The notes under the pieces are model-generated. The model was not told the DNA's origin and did not search any database. It saw only the letters and a list, made by a program, of their open reading frames with translations. Of a DNA stretch of 64,000 nt, positions 10,290 to 20,462 are shown piece after piece (the stretch's first letter is position 1; each line of letters starts with the position of its first letter). Both the position numbers and the translations under genes were made by a program. Origin of the DNA: Siphonodentalium dalli (lineage: Eukaryota > Mollusca > Scaphopoda > Gadilida > Siphonodentaliidae); the NCBI GenBank assembly GCA_032622095.1, contig CP136065.1, positions 210,468,151-210,532,150 on the forward strand, given 5' to 3'.

Positions 10290-11190
10290 AGTTGCCATCC
10301 AAACAATTGATTCCCAGAGCAGGGGGCACTTGCAGCTCCTGCCCTCCACCTAGGGTGGCACAGGAGGGCTCAAAGTGCCATTTCAATCTTCATAAAATGG
10401 CATCCTGGAAATACCTGAAATATGTGCTAGGACAGCATTGTTATCAAGCCTGAGTTTAGTGTGTCTGTTATTTGCAGAATGAGGTCCCAAGAGGGTGAAT
10501 TTAGTGACGCTATATATCCCACACGGTGGACTGGCATCACCAAATTCACCGTCTTGGGACCTCATTATGCATGGCCTCATCTGCTATGGGAGACATAGAC
10601 TCAGATTGAAGTTCTCAATTGGTGAATATTGTGATGTACACTCATTGGGAACATCGTTTATGCAATATGTCGTCTGCCAATTTGGGGATATAGAGAAACT
10701 AAACTAAAAAAGAAATAGAATCTATGTTAAAAAGTTTCTATAGAAATTTGATAATAAATAAACTTTCCAGAGAAGATGAGGCCTAAGCAGAATGAGGTCC
10801 CCAGAGGGTGAATTTAGTGATGCTAGCCCACTATGCTTAATAGTGCCACTAAATTCACCCTCTGGGGACCTCATTCTGCAAATGACAGGCACAATAACCT
10901 CAGGCTTAATTGTTATATTGTCCTAAGTTAAAAAGTATATCCAGTCCAGTAGCTTAATATTAGCTTGTTCCTAGATGCTTTACAACAATGCTATATGGTT
11001 CCCAAAGTGTTACCTTTTCATCATTTTGGTCATTACATTTGACTGAAACAAGTGTTTTTTTTCTTAAGTTGTGCCCCCCGCCCCCCACTCCCTGCTTTTG
11101 GTACCCCTCAAAGCGAGAGGCAAGGTTTATGAACTGGTTGTGAAAAAGGCACAAGTACCGATGTTCTGCGATCAAGATTCATTTCCCATC
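10290..11190. repeat. Old repeat copy interrupted by a family C element
   Basis: The flanks of the family C insertion (10290-10445 and 10912-11190) resemble 13050-13220 and 13480-13660. Shared landmarks are CCATTTCAATCTTCATA-like text, TTAGCTTGTTCCT, and a C-rich or G-rich stretch. The element predates the family C insertion. Confidence 0.4.
10446..10907 (+). mobile_element. Family C hAT-like MITE, full length (CTGAG subfamily)
   Basis: Ends AAGCCTGAGTTTAGTGTG and CTCAGGCTT. It has an inverted hairpin at each end around GAGGGTGAATTTAGTGA and CTAAATTCACCCTC. The centre contains a third weaker inverted pair (GAAGTTCTCAATTGG). The same subfamily is seen at 25308, 30973 and 36307. Confidence 0.75.
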
Positions 11191-12246
11191 CTAATTATTG
11201 TTGAATTTGCATTGTTTGATGTAAAAAAGTATTCTGGAAATAGACAGAAACAGTGATATTATTTCCAGAATGTTACCCTACTCTTCGTCACTTGGACAAA
11301 TTTAATATGCGGTTCCATGCAACTTGTTCCAGGTATTCTGATCATTATCTGCAAAAATTTGAACCTGCATTAGTATGAGTTCCATAAACCCTAATTCAAG
11401 GAATTTATTCTAATTCACAGAGACATTTAGTTTAATGAAACTCCACATGGCATCTCGCCATCTCAATATCTTAGCTCGTTTTAGTACGAGAGGACTTGGA
11501 CTAATATTTGAAGTACATTTCTATATATTTTTTCATAATTTATTCTATGAATCAAAATAGACACATGAAATAAAATGTTCAAAACCGTGATAGGGTTTTT
11601 TTTAATCAATAAAGGTATTCATAAGACGTAAGGATTACTCAACAAGAATCATATGTACCTCATTCTGTCTGTCTCCTATCTTTAATTTAATAACTGCATG
11701 TTCTTGTTAACAGCACCTGTCTACTGCACTGCACATCTGCATAATTTACGACCTCCTACAATCATTTTATAATTATTCACTCAGCGGGCACACTGCCACG
11801 ATAATGAGATTTCATTTCTATTTTTGTTTAAAAGAATTTGTTATGAATTAGTTTTAGTTCCTGTTCTGTTTTATAGAAGATCTTTCTTACATTTGCTATC
11901 ATTTAGAACTCGGTTTTCATGCATATTTAAGATGTTTTAGAGTTGTTGCCAATAGTCTACTTTGATTCAAAATGCTACTTCTTTTAAAATTTTGCTAGTG
12001 TTTCAAAACCCTACTTTTTCTGTCATTATCAGGTTCAGAGGCAGAAGGTTTTATAAGTTCTGATGCAAACCAGACAGCCCTTGAAATTAACTACAGCAAA
12101 ATGCAATGCTGTTGGAAAATACATAGAAGCCAAAATAGCATATCATGCAATTCTTAAGCAATGCCGCAGAAGAAAGATGTCTATTTCATAGGATAGACTC
12201 GCCCACTGGATCCTAAATGTTTCATACATGCATCATGGACTTACCT
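11191..12246. other. AT-rich sequence without recognised genes
   Basis: I see no exon or intact element. A short sarcin-ricin-like string (TTTTAGTACGAGAGGAC) near 11484-11500 is discussed under rejected items. Confidence 0.4.
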
Positions 12247-12838
12247 GAATAACCCCTCATGTGAAGGAAATAACCCCTCATGTGACGGAAATAACCCCTC
12301 ATGTGACGGAAATAACCCCTCATGTGAAGGAAATAACCCCTCATGTGAAGGAAATAACCCCTCATGTGACGGAAATAACCCCTCATGTGACGGAAATAAC
12401 CCCTCATGTGACAGAAATAACCCCTCATGTGACGGAAATAACCCCTCATGTGAAGGAAATAACCCCTCATGTGAAGGAAATAACCCCTCATGTGATGGAA
12501 ATAACCCCTCATGTGATGGAAATAACCCCTCATGTGACGGAAATAACCCCTCATGTTGTGGAAATAACCCCTCATGTGATGGAAATAACCCCTCATGTGA
12601 CGGAAATAACCCCTCATGTGAAGGAAATAACCCCTCATGTGAAGGAAATAACCCCTCATGTGATGGAAATAACCCCTCATGTGATGGAAATAACCCCTCA
12701 TGTGACGGAAATAACCCCTCATGTTGTGGAAATAACCCCTCATGTGATGGAAATAACCCCTCATGTTGTGGAAATAACCCCTCATGTTGTGGAAATAACC
12801 CCTCATGTGATGGAAATAACCCCTCATGTGATGGAATT
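12247..12838. repeat. 21-bp minisatellite, about 28 copies
   Basis: The unit is AATAACCCCTCATGTGANGG with variants at one or two positions (C, A, T, or TTGTGG). The order of variants is not random: an eight-unit block repeats almost exactly, giving a 168-bp higher-order period in the middle of the array. Because 21 is a multiple of three, long ORFs are open on both strands. The variable base falls at codon position 2 in the two long ORFs, which argues against coding. Confidence 0.95.
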
Positions 12839-13234
12839 TTTTAAACCATGGTCAAATCGGCATTTGCGTCATCCCCTCAATTTATTAAAAAAAATTCCGA
12901 CTAACTCTCTTAATTTCAAATGCTTCATGATGCAAATTTCCTAAATTTTAAGATGGAATGTTTATTTTCCACACAATTCCAGTTAGAATAGGTAACTATT
13001 ACATCATGTTTATAATATTCCCAAGCTTTAACCCCTGTCAGTGCGCCTCTGTATACTCTTATTCTCTTCTGCAGGGATGTGCACTGGTAGGTATGGGCAT
13101 CGGAAGGGGGGGATGGGGGCATGTGAACCCACTGCTCTATCCCAAGGGGGAAACAGGGTGCACAAAGTTTCCTTTCAAACTTCATAGAATGGCAAGATAT
13201 ATCTCAGAGATCTGTTAAAATTTTGTCAGAATTG

Positions 13235-13491
13235 TTAACCCTTCCATGATTGGAGCTTCCTGAAATTTTGCAAAAACCATGTGCCAATGCATTCTCTTAT
13301 ATATGCAAGTCTCCCATATTGAGCCTTGCATATTAAGAGAATACATTGGCCTAACAATAACTTTGACCTCATAAGCCAGTGCATTCTCTTATATATGCAA
13401 GGCTCCTTATGGGAGACTCACATATCTAAGAGAATGCACTGGCACATGATCTTTAATGCTGCACTGTGAAGCTTCCATCATGAAAGGATTA
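13235..13491. mobile_element. Type B2 TTAA MITE with double hairpin
   Basis: Begins TTAACCCTTCCATGATTGG and ends with the mirrored CATCATGAAAGGATTA. It contains two 70-75 bp hairpins, inverted to each other, with the CTCCC/GGGAG stem variant, joined by AACAATAACTTTGACCTC. Confidence 0.75.
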
Positions 13492-13731
13492 TATTGTCCA
13501 ATTAACAGAAACATATACCCATTCTAGTAGCTTAGCATTAGCTTGTTCCTGGAAAGTGCTTTAAAATGTGTTATGATGCCATTTTGGCATTTATGCCAAT
13601 ACCTCTGACTGAAAAAGCGCCCTGTTCTGGAAGTTGCATCTGGCACCCCTGGAAAAGGGCACTATTTCATACATAGGTATTGATTGGCATTATGCTGCTA
13701 GAATGGATGTACTATTCTCTAATACAATATA

Positions 13732-13944
13732 CAGTAATGCCCTAAATAATCGACTCCTTAACCACAGCAGAATTATGGGTAACTTTTCAGGATTTAGTCG
13801 GAAATGTGGCTTGTTGCCATTCATCGGAAAGCTCTCAGTGAGAGCTCTCCGATGAATGGCAACAAGCCATATTTCCGACTAAATCCTGGAAAGTTACCCA
13901 TAATTCTGCTGTGGCTAAGGAGTCAATTATTTAGGGCATTACTG
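13732..13944. mobile_element. Family A palindromic MITE, 213 bp
   Basis: A near-perfect palindrome from CAGTAATGCCCTAAATAATC to its complement, flanked by TA on both sides (13730-13731, 13945-13946). The centre is GCTCTCAGTGAGAGC. TA duplications suggest mobilisation by a Tc1/mariner-type transposase, but no transposase relative is in the window. Confidence 0.85.
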
Positions 13945-14439
13945 TAACAATGCTGTTTTAGCTGATATCTGAGATATATCTTGCCATTCTATGAAGTATG
14001 AAAGGGCATTTTGTGCCCCCTGTATCCCCCGTTGGTGGAAGGCCAGAGGGGCAGTTGATCACCTCCCCTGGGTCAAACGTTCCTGCTTCTCTGTTAAAAA
14101 GTAGTAATTGATCAGCATTGAAATTCCAAACCAAGCTTTACAAAACATTTCCTGTGTTAAAGACCCCTTTAGGCTGTTATTTAACTTTGTTTTTTATCAG
14201 ACTTCAAAATAGCTTCCTATAATCTACAATTTCGTTCCTCTTGAGTTTGAACACTTGACATTTTTCTCAGCAGTTATCACTTCTTCAGTTATTAATCTCG
14301 ATTGTGATATCGAGGATTCCCCGTAGAGTTTTCACTGTTAACTATAACAACTCATCACTGCATCCCGCTGAGTTCTATTTTGTGAAGAAACACAGCGTAA
14401 GAATAGAATCGATGCTCTCTTCCTGCGGCTGTCAGCAGG

Positions 14440-14690
14440 TCGGCTTTGATGTCTCTTTATCTCATGTTCATCTATAGTGCTCTCTTCTGTTGTGACTTCG
14501 TCAGGAGTTGTTGTGCAACACGTTATTCTCCCATCAATACAATGGAGAAAACATTTGATAGTATTTTATTTATTGTAGAGACATAATTTTCTTTTCTACA
14601 GTATTTGTTATGTTTTCATTCATGTTTGTTGATAAGATTCCTGGTCTACTCATGTCAGACTAGGATTGTAAATCTCAAGGTTCTTCAGGT
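14440..14690. repeat. Dispersed direct repeat, copy 1 (copy 2 at 18735-19040)
   Basis: Shares CATCTATAGTGCTCTC, TTGTTCTCCCATCAATACAA-like text, GTTTTCATTCAT and TTGTTGATAAGATT in the same order with 18735-19040. The family is not recognised. Confidence 0.6.
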
Positions 14691-14703
14691 CACAAACAGT
14701 AAT

Positions 14704-15263
14704 CATACCCCCTCCCCCCACCCCACAACGAAGTTGCAGCCGGGGTATAATGAACACAAATTTGTCCAGAGTTTTTCTCAGTCATTTTTTAATCATTTTC
14801 CGTGAAACTTGGCACAGACATCAACCACCATGGGAAACTGTGCACCTGCGATTATGATGTCTGTCGGACGTTTTTTGGTAGAGTTATCCCCCTTTTTTTA
14901 CTCAGAATTTTTTTGCAACATGCATAATTTTGTCCGAGCTTTTATTCCTACATTTTTCAGCATTTTAAGGTAATTTAAAAAAAAACTTGGTACAGATATT
15001 TAGTACCATGGGAACCTGTGCACCTGCGATTATGACGTCTGTCCAACTTTTTTTGTGGAATTATTCCCGTTTTCGACTTAGAACATTTTCGCAACATGCA
15101 TAAATTTGTTCCTACATTTTTCGTTTAATAGGTTTAGGATTAGGGTTAGGGTTGTGCACCTGCAGTGGGAATCCGTTGTTTTATTATTTTAAGTTTTTTA
15201 ACTTAATGTTTACTGACATGTGAAACATCTTAGAGTTATAAAAACATGGGGGGTGGGGTATCC
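14704..15263. repeat. Iterated repeat with C-rich and G-rich ends
   Basis: Two diverged units of about 180 bp (near 14805 and 14990) share ACTTGG(C/T)ACAGA, CCATGGGAA, GTGCACCTGCGATTATGA and TTCGCAACATGCATAA-like text. The block is bounded by ATACCCCCTCCCCCCACCCC on the left and its rough complement near 15247-15262. A short run of TTAGGG-like units occurs at 15126-15152. Confidence 0.5.
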
Positions 15264-15362
15264 TTAGTAACACAGCCACACCTCTAGTTTAATTCAGTTT
15301 TTCTCATAGATTAAATGAGGGAGGTGTCCACTTACAATTGAATTAGAGCAGGGATCAGCCAA

Positions 15363-15427
15363 GAGGGTGACTAGAGTGTGACTAGAGGGTGACTAGAGTG
15401 TGACTAGAGGGTGACTAGAGGGTGACA
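15363..15427. repeat. Short minisatellite, unit about 12 bp
   Basis: About five alternating copies of GAGGGTGACTA and GAGTGTGACTA. Confidence 0.85.
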
Positions 15428-15818
15428 TCTTCTCCCTAAATTGTGTCACTTCTCCATATTTTTGTCGCAGGGAGAAGTGACTTCTCTCTCATGTACCAGT
15501 ATGCATATGTCCCAACAGCATATATCAAGTATATTTAATTGTTTTTTTAATGGTGCTGTTACTCACTCCAATTGTTTTATAAATGGGCTCTTGTGTTGCA
15601 TAATACTTATTTGATCACAGAAGGGTGATGTTGGGGTGAAAATTGAACTTCACCCATTGTTACTTCTCCCTGATTACAGTCCACTTTTCCCTAATTTCAA
15701 CAACAATTTGAAACATCTAGGCTGGTCCCTGTGTTAGAGAATGAAAGAAACTTATCAAGCTTATAGCTCATATCGAGAGAGGTTTGCTGGAATGGGAACA
15801 CACACCATCGCCCCTTTA

Positions 15819-16226
15819 CAAGCCTGCAAATAGAGTGCCTGTCATTTGCAGTATGAGGTCCTCAGAGGGTTAATTTGGTGATGGAAGACCACTGTGTGGG
15901 CTAGCATCACCAAATTCACCCTCTCAGGACATTCTGTTTAGGCCTCATCTTCTGGGAAGCATCTATAGTCTCAACATTGTTTCTAGTTACTGTTTTCTTC
16001 TGAGAAGTTTTTATATCCCCTAATTTTCAGAAGATCAAATTCATAACCGAGGTGAATTAAAATGGGTGAACATCACCAACTTCAACTGGAGAACTTATGA
16101 TCCCAGGTCTCCCATAACAGTTAAGGCCTAAGCAGAATGAGGTTCCCAGTTGGTGAATTTGGTAATGCTAGCCCGCTATGCGGGATAGCGTCACTAAATT
16201 CACCCTCTGGGGACCTCATTCTGCAG
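15819..16226 (+). mobile_element. Family C hAT-like MITE, near full length
   Basis: Left end CAAGCCTGCAAATAGAGTG. The two inverted hairpins are around GAGGGTTAATTTGGTGATGG and CACTAAATTCACCCTCTGG. The right end is degraded after CATTCTGCAG. Confidence 0.75.
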
Positions 16227-16346
16227 CAGACTTGCCCCTTTATCCTCTTCACCTGTACAAATTCTTTTATTTTGGATACAGTTCAACATATTGAATATTC
16301 TGGATACCATAACAAATGCAAACATGATCACAGCAGTATGGTGGCT

Positions 16347-16348
<2 letters not shown>

Positions 16349-16377
<29 letters not shown>
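16349..16377. repeat. (TA)n microsatellite
   Basis: About 14 uninterrupted TA units directly abutting the first copy of the ACTAGC-type repeat. Confidence 0.95.
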
Positions 16378-16379
<2 letters not shown>

Positions 16380-17933
16380 TAGCAGGTGGACCCGACTTCG
16401 TCCGGGCTGTTTCCCCTCTGCTTTTCGGCGAATTGCGCGATTTGACCTTGAATTGTCCATTTTGAAGGTCAAGGTGAGGTGGGGTCACGATTTGACCCGC
16501 CGAAAACACTGCCCGGACAAAAGTACCCGACAAAAGTACCCGTCGAAATCCATCCGGTTTTACCCGATTTGACATTGAATTGATAATTTTGAAGGTCAAG
16601 GTCAGGTCGGGGTCACGATTTGACCCGTCCAAAACACTCAGTGGACAAAAGTAACCCCATGTATCAAATTTCGTCGAAATCCAATAAAAATTCGCGATTT
16701 GACCTTGAATTGACCCGATGTCAAGGTCACGTTGCACGGGCAAACGAATAGGCTTACGACACTCCCCATACGAAAGTATCCCTAGACACTAATTTTCATC
16801 GAAATCCTGTGATACTCGGGCGTTTGACCTTGAAATGACCCGATGTCAAGGTCACGTCGCACGGGCAAATTAACAGGCCCATGCCACTCCCCGGCCGAAA
16901 GTATCCCCACATACCAAGTTTCATCGAAATCGGCTCGGCCGTTTTCGAGTCCATCGCGAACACACAGACAGACAGACACACACACAGATTTCCCAAAATA
17001 TATAATAGACTAGCAGGTTAGCCCGCCACTGGCGGCATTCGTCTCATGGCTTTGTTTCAGAAACATGACATTTTTTAAATTTAACCAAATTTCAAGTCGA
17101 TAGCTCCACCCGTTTCCGAGATCTGGTCTGCGCATGCGCGAAGCTTGCGTCACACGGGCTCGGCGACCCGATAAAATTCGTATCCGGGGCAAGATACATT
17201 CACATAGCAAATTTCAAGTCGATAGCTCCACCCGTTTCCGAGATCTCGTCTGCGCACGCGCTGCACGGGCGTCGCACGGGCTTGCCAATACGACAACGAC
17301 GACCGCCTGGTCAAACTACACACACGTACCAAATTTCAAGTCGATAGCTCCACCAGTTTCCGAGATCTCATTTGCGCATGCGCGAAGCGGGCGCCGCACG
17401 GGCTCACCAATACGACAACGACGACCGCCTGGTCAAACTACACACACGTACCAAGTTTCGTCCCGATCGGTCAAGAATCGTAGATTTGTATAAATGACAT
17501 ATAGACAAACATACCGACAGACAGAGGTCTTCAAAATATATATGAGACTAGCCGATGAGCCCGACGTTGTCCGGGCTATTCAAAAAACAAATTTCAAGTC
17601 GATAGCCGGATCCACCCGTTTCCGAGATCTGGTCTGCGCATGTGCGAAGCTTGCGTCGCACGGGCTCGGCGACCCGATAAAAATCGTATCCGGGGCAAGA
17701 TACATTCACATAGCAAATTTCAAGTCGATAGATCCACCCGTTTCCGAGATCTCGTCTGCGCATGCGCTGCACGGGCGTCGCACGGGCTCGCCAATACGAC
17801 AAGGACGACCGCCTGGTCAAACTACACACACGTACCAAGTTTCGTCCCGATCGGTCGAGAATCGTAGATTTGTATAAATGACATACAGACAAACAAACAG
17901 ACAAACAGAGGTCTTCAAAATATATATGAGATA
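16378..17933. repeat. Three head-to-tail copies of an ACTAGC...ATATATA interspersed repeat
   Basis: Copies at about 16378-17008, 17009-17547 and 17548-17933 each begin CTAGC(A/C)G and a GCCCG(A/C)C motif, and end CAGACAGACA...AAAATATATA. Each contains internal units of about 120-150 bp, for example AATTTCAAGTCGATAGCTCC plus CGTTTCCGAGATCT in copies 2 and 3, and GACCTTGAATTG plus CAAGGTCACG in copy 1. They are much richer in CpG than the surroundings. Repeats with an ACCAAGTTTC(A/G)TC...CGATCGGT pattern are widespread in invertebrates; I do not assign a class. Confidence 0.65.
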
Positions 17934-20328
17934 TAGAAATGCAATGATCATTTCACATGATCATTTCACATGATAAATATATTCGGTAATGATAAATGTG
18001 CATAAAAATATCCTATCCTATCCTAAATAAAGTCAATAATCAAATTCCTGAGTGGGGCTCATCTATCTTCAGTCTTATTAAAACTAGACCTAATTTTCAT
18101 TACTGTGAACTTACGGTCTGGAGACAGTCATAATAAATTATTTCAAATGGGAGAAATCCAACCAATGTGCATCAAAGAGAGCGTTGCTCGACCAATCACC
18201 ATTCATACAAGCCCCGCCCAATATTTCTAAAAATAAATATTACGGAAGGCAGAAATGATGAATGAAAACGAGGCATTCAAAAACAATGGCTGATTTTCGG
18301 CGAAATCCAAATGGTAAAAATTGCAATTAAGAACGTATTGCAAAAAATAAGCATTGATTCGCTGAAACAAGAACAGGAGCATATTATACGGAGTTGATTT
18401 ATAACCAGAAAAGACAGATACGGCACTAATTCGTTTCAGACCGAATTTGCTTTACGGGGATTGAAGCGACAGCCATTGTTATTCATGCATGTAGTAATTG
18501 TTGCACATCTATCAAAACAGTAAACCATACTCTCAAGTGTCACAGCACCATCACTGACATTTGACCCACTGCATACATTCCAGTGTTGACATGCTTTATT
18601 TGGAAGCAAGAATATTAGTGAGCTGTCGTGAGTGGGGAATTCCCCGTCCATCATGGAAATTAATTTAAGAACCGTTGTCTCTGGACTAGAGAGTTGACTG
18701 GAAGGTAACCTTGGTCTAGTTATAATTAGACTGCCATCTACAGCATGTTCATCTTAATCATCTATAGTGCTCTCATCTGTTGTGAATTCGTCAGCAGTTA
18801 AACATTGTTTTGCAACATGTTGTTCTCCCATCAATACAATTAAATGTAGAAAACATTTGTAAGTCTCTTATTTATGTGATACTCTCCGTTTCTCCATGTG
18901 TATAATGTTTGTTGTGTTTTCATTCATCTTTTGTCTTGTTTTTTTTTGCGCATAAAACATGATTTTTCATCTGCTTATTTGTTGATAAGATTTCTGGTTT
19001 ACTTATTCTATGATTGTTTTCGTCATGTAAATCAAGGTTCCGCAATTTAGAAACTCATTTGATCTTAGTAATTTTATGTGAATTTTTGCTCATATGTGAT
19101 TCACAGTTAAAGGGACCCAAGGCCTTCGCATCGGGTAAATGTGAACATATTATAAAAATCTGTAAAACATCAGCACCAAGAAGAACATGAAGAAATCACA
19201 GGTCCCCTGATGCGACAACCCTACCATGAGTATATACCTTAATATTAAGGTAAAGTAATGCCCGAAGTATATTATTAGGATTTAGTCGGAAATATGGCTT
19301 GTTGCCATTCATCGGAAAGCTCTCACCGAGAGCCATATTTCCGATTAAATCCTGAAAAATTTCCCATAATTCTGCTGTGGTTTAGAGGTAATGCCCATGA
19401 AAAAGTATAATGTTTCTATAACAATGGTTTCAATATGGGAAATCTTGTTATTGGAGAGTTATTAATAATGATAATTAGAACAAAGTCAATCTATTTTTAA
19501 ATGTACTTGTTGATGATAGATGTTTTACAGACCTTTACAATATTTATCTTATCTCACATGAATCAACTTCGAAGGCCTTGTGTACCTTTAATGGGGTAGT
19601 TAATTTCGATTTGTATTAGTGAATGAAATTAACTCTTCAAATTTGTGTGGGCTACAAGCCTCTATTCTTTATCCTCCCAGTGCCTGTTCAAATGTGTGTA
19701 TTTCCATTGGGAATACATGTATTGCCTTATTGACGTTTCAGAGATCCTGGGTACACAAATTAAATTTTTTAAATCCTGTTTATCCAATGTGAGGTAGATT
19801 AATCAAGTTGTAGTGAACAGAGTTTATTACCCAATTGTTTCGTCATCTTGTATCGTGTCATATTCTTCAAGCGATTCCACAAATATGTGTCTAATCGGAC
19901 GACGTTGATGTCACATGGCGTAAATGACATTCGCCTCGACCATGATCCAGAACTTTAAAATAAAAGCATCATCACACATGACAAATTATTTTTCAATTAA
20001 TTGGTTTTAGAATGGGTGGTGTGTAATAAACACAGAATGACAATTGTAAACTGAAGTTTATATATGTAAAGTTATCAATAAATCTAATCTAAATGAGATT
20101 GGGTACATATGACAAGTGAGTGCTCCATGGAGATTTTCAACAATCTAACTGGCCATGTGACAGTTTGTGACTAGTTCAAGTTGTCTCATAGGAATGTCCT
20201 AGAAAATTTAACCCTTCACTGCACAATTATTCCCAACTGTAGGTGCCCAGACCCATTCCCAAAATACCCAGGATAACCCCTGGTCATTTAACTGGGAATT
20301 AATATATATATGTTGCTTTAAATTTCAG
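17934..20328. other. Non-coding sequence upstream of the first recognised exon
   Basis: Holds the second copy of the 14440-type repeat (18735-19040), a broken family A palindrome (about 19252-19394), and a segment related to 4030-4120 (about 19400-19520). No signal-peptide exon with a phase-1 donor could be recognised here. Confidence 0.5.
19252..19394. mobile_element. Family A palindromic MITE, degenerate
   Basis: Retains AGGATTTAGTCGGAAATATG and a shortened mirrored arm ending TTCCCATAATTCTGCTGTGG. The centre and outer ends are eroded. Confidence 0.7.
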
Positions 20329-20462
20329 GGTCGTGTACCTATAATGACAAAGTATACCAAGATGGATCTCATTGGTCACCAACTCAGTGCTCCAAGTGTA
20401 CATGTCGCGACGGACTGGTCACATGCTACCCAGAACTCTGTCCTGCTCTTATCTGTCCAGTG
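20329..20462 (+). CDS. FRAS1: FRAS1 exon a: VWC module 1, first part
   Basis: Follows AATTTCAG and ends before GTGAGT. Enters in phase 1 (one base of the first codon comes from an unseen upstream exon) and leaves in phase 0. Encodes SCTYNDKVYQDGSHW, then CSKCTCRDGLVTC and CPALICPV. The CxxCxC core and W are the VWC signature. A family C MITE starts within 20 bp of the donor. Confidence 0.85.

Larger units (their letters stand above)
13020..14070. repeat. Old inverted-repeat element hosting two younger MITEs
   Basis: TTCATAGAATGGCAAGATAT with TCTCAGAGAT at about 13179-13212 recurs inverted at about 13966-13993 (ATCTGAGATATATCTTGCC then ATTCTATGAAG). The interval contains a TTAA element (13235-13491) and a family A palindrome (13732-13944), both younger. 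Confidence 0.45.

Noticed and set aside
11480-11510. String TTTTAGTACGAGAGGACTTG resembling the sarcin-ricin loop of large-subunit or mitochondrial 16S rRNA
   Set aside because: Only about 17 bases match and the flanks do not resemble rRNA, so a nuclear mitochondrial insert is not supported.
12222-12944. Two overlapping ORFs of 201 and 227 codons on opposite strands with 7-residue repeats
   Set aside because: Artefact of a stop-free 21-bp minisatellite. The variable base is at codon position 2 in both, giving random-looking replacements.
15126-15152. Telomere-like TTAGGG units
   Set aside because: Only two to three imperfect units inside an iterated repeat; not an interstitial telomere block.
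16137-17904. Several ORFs of 60-158 codons on both strands
   Set aside because: They follow the tandem ACTAGC-type repeats and the (TA)n tract, and have no conserved domain.
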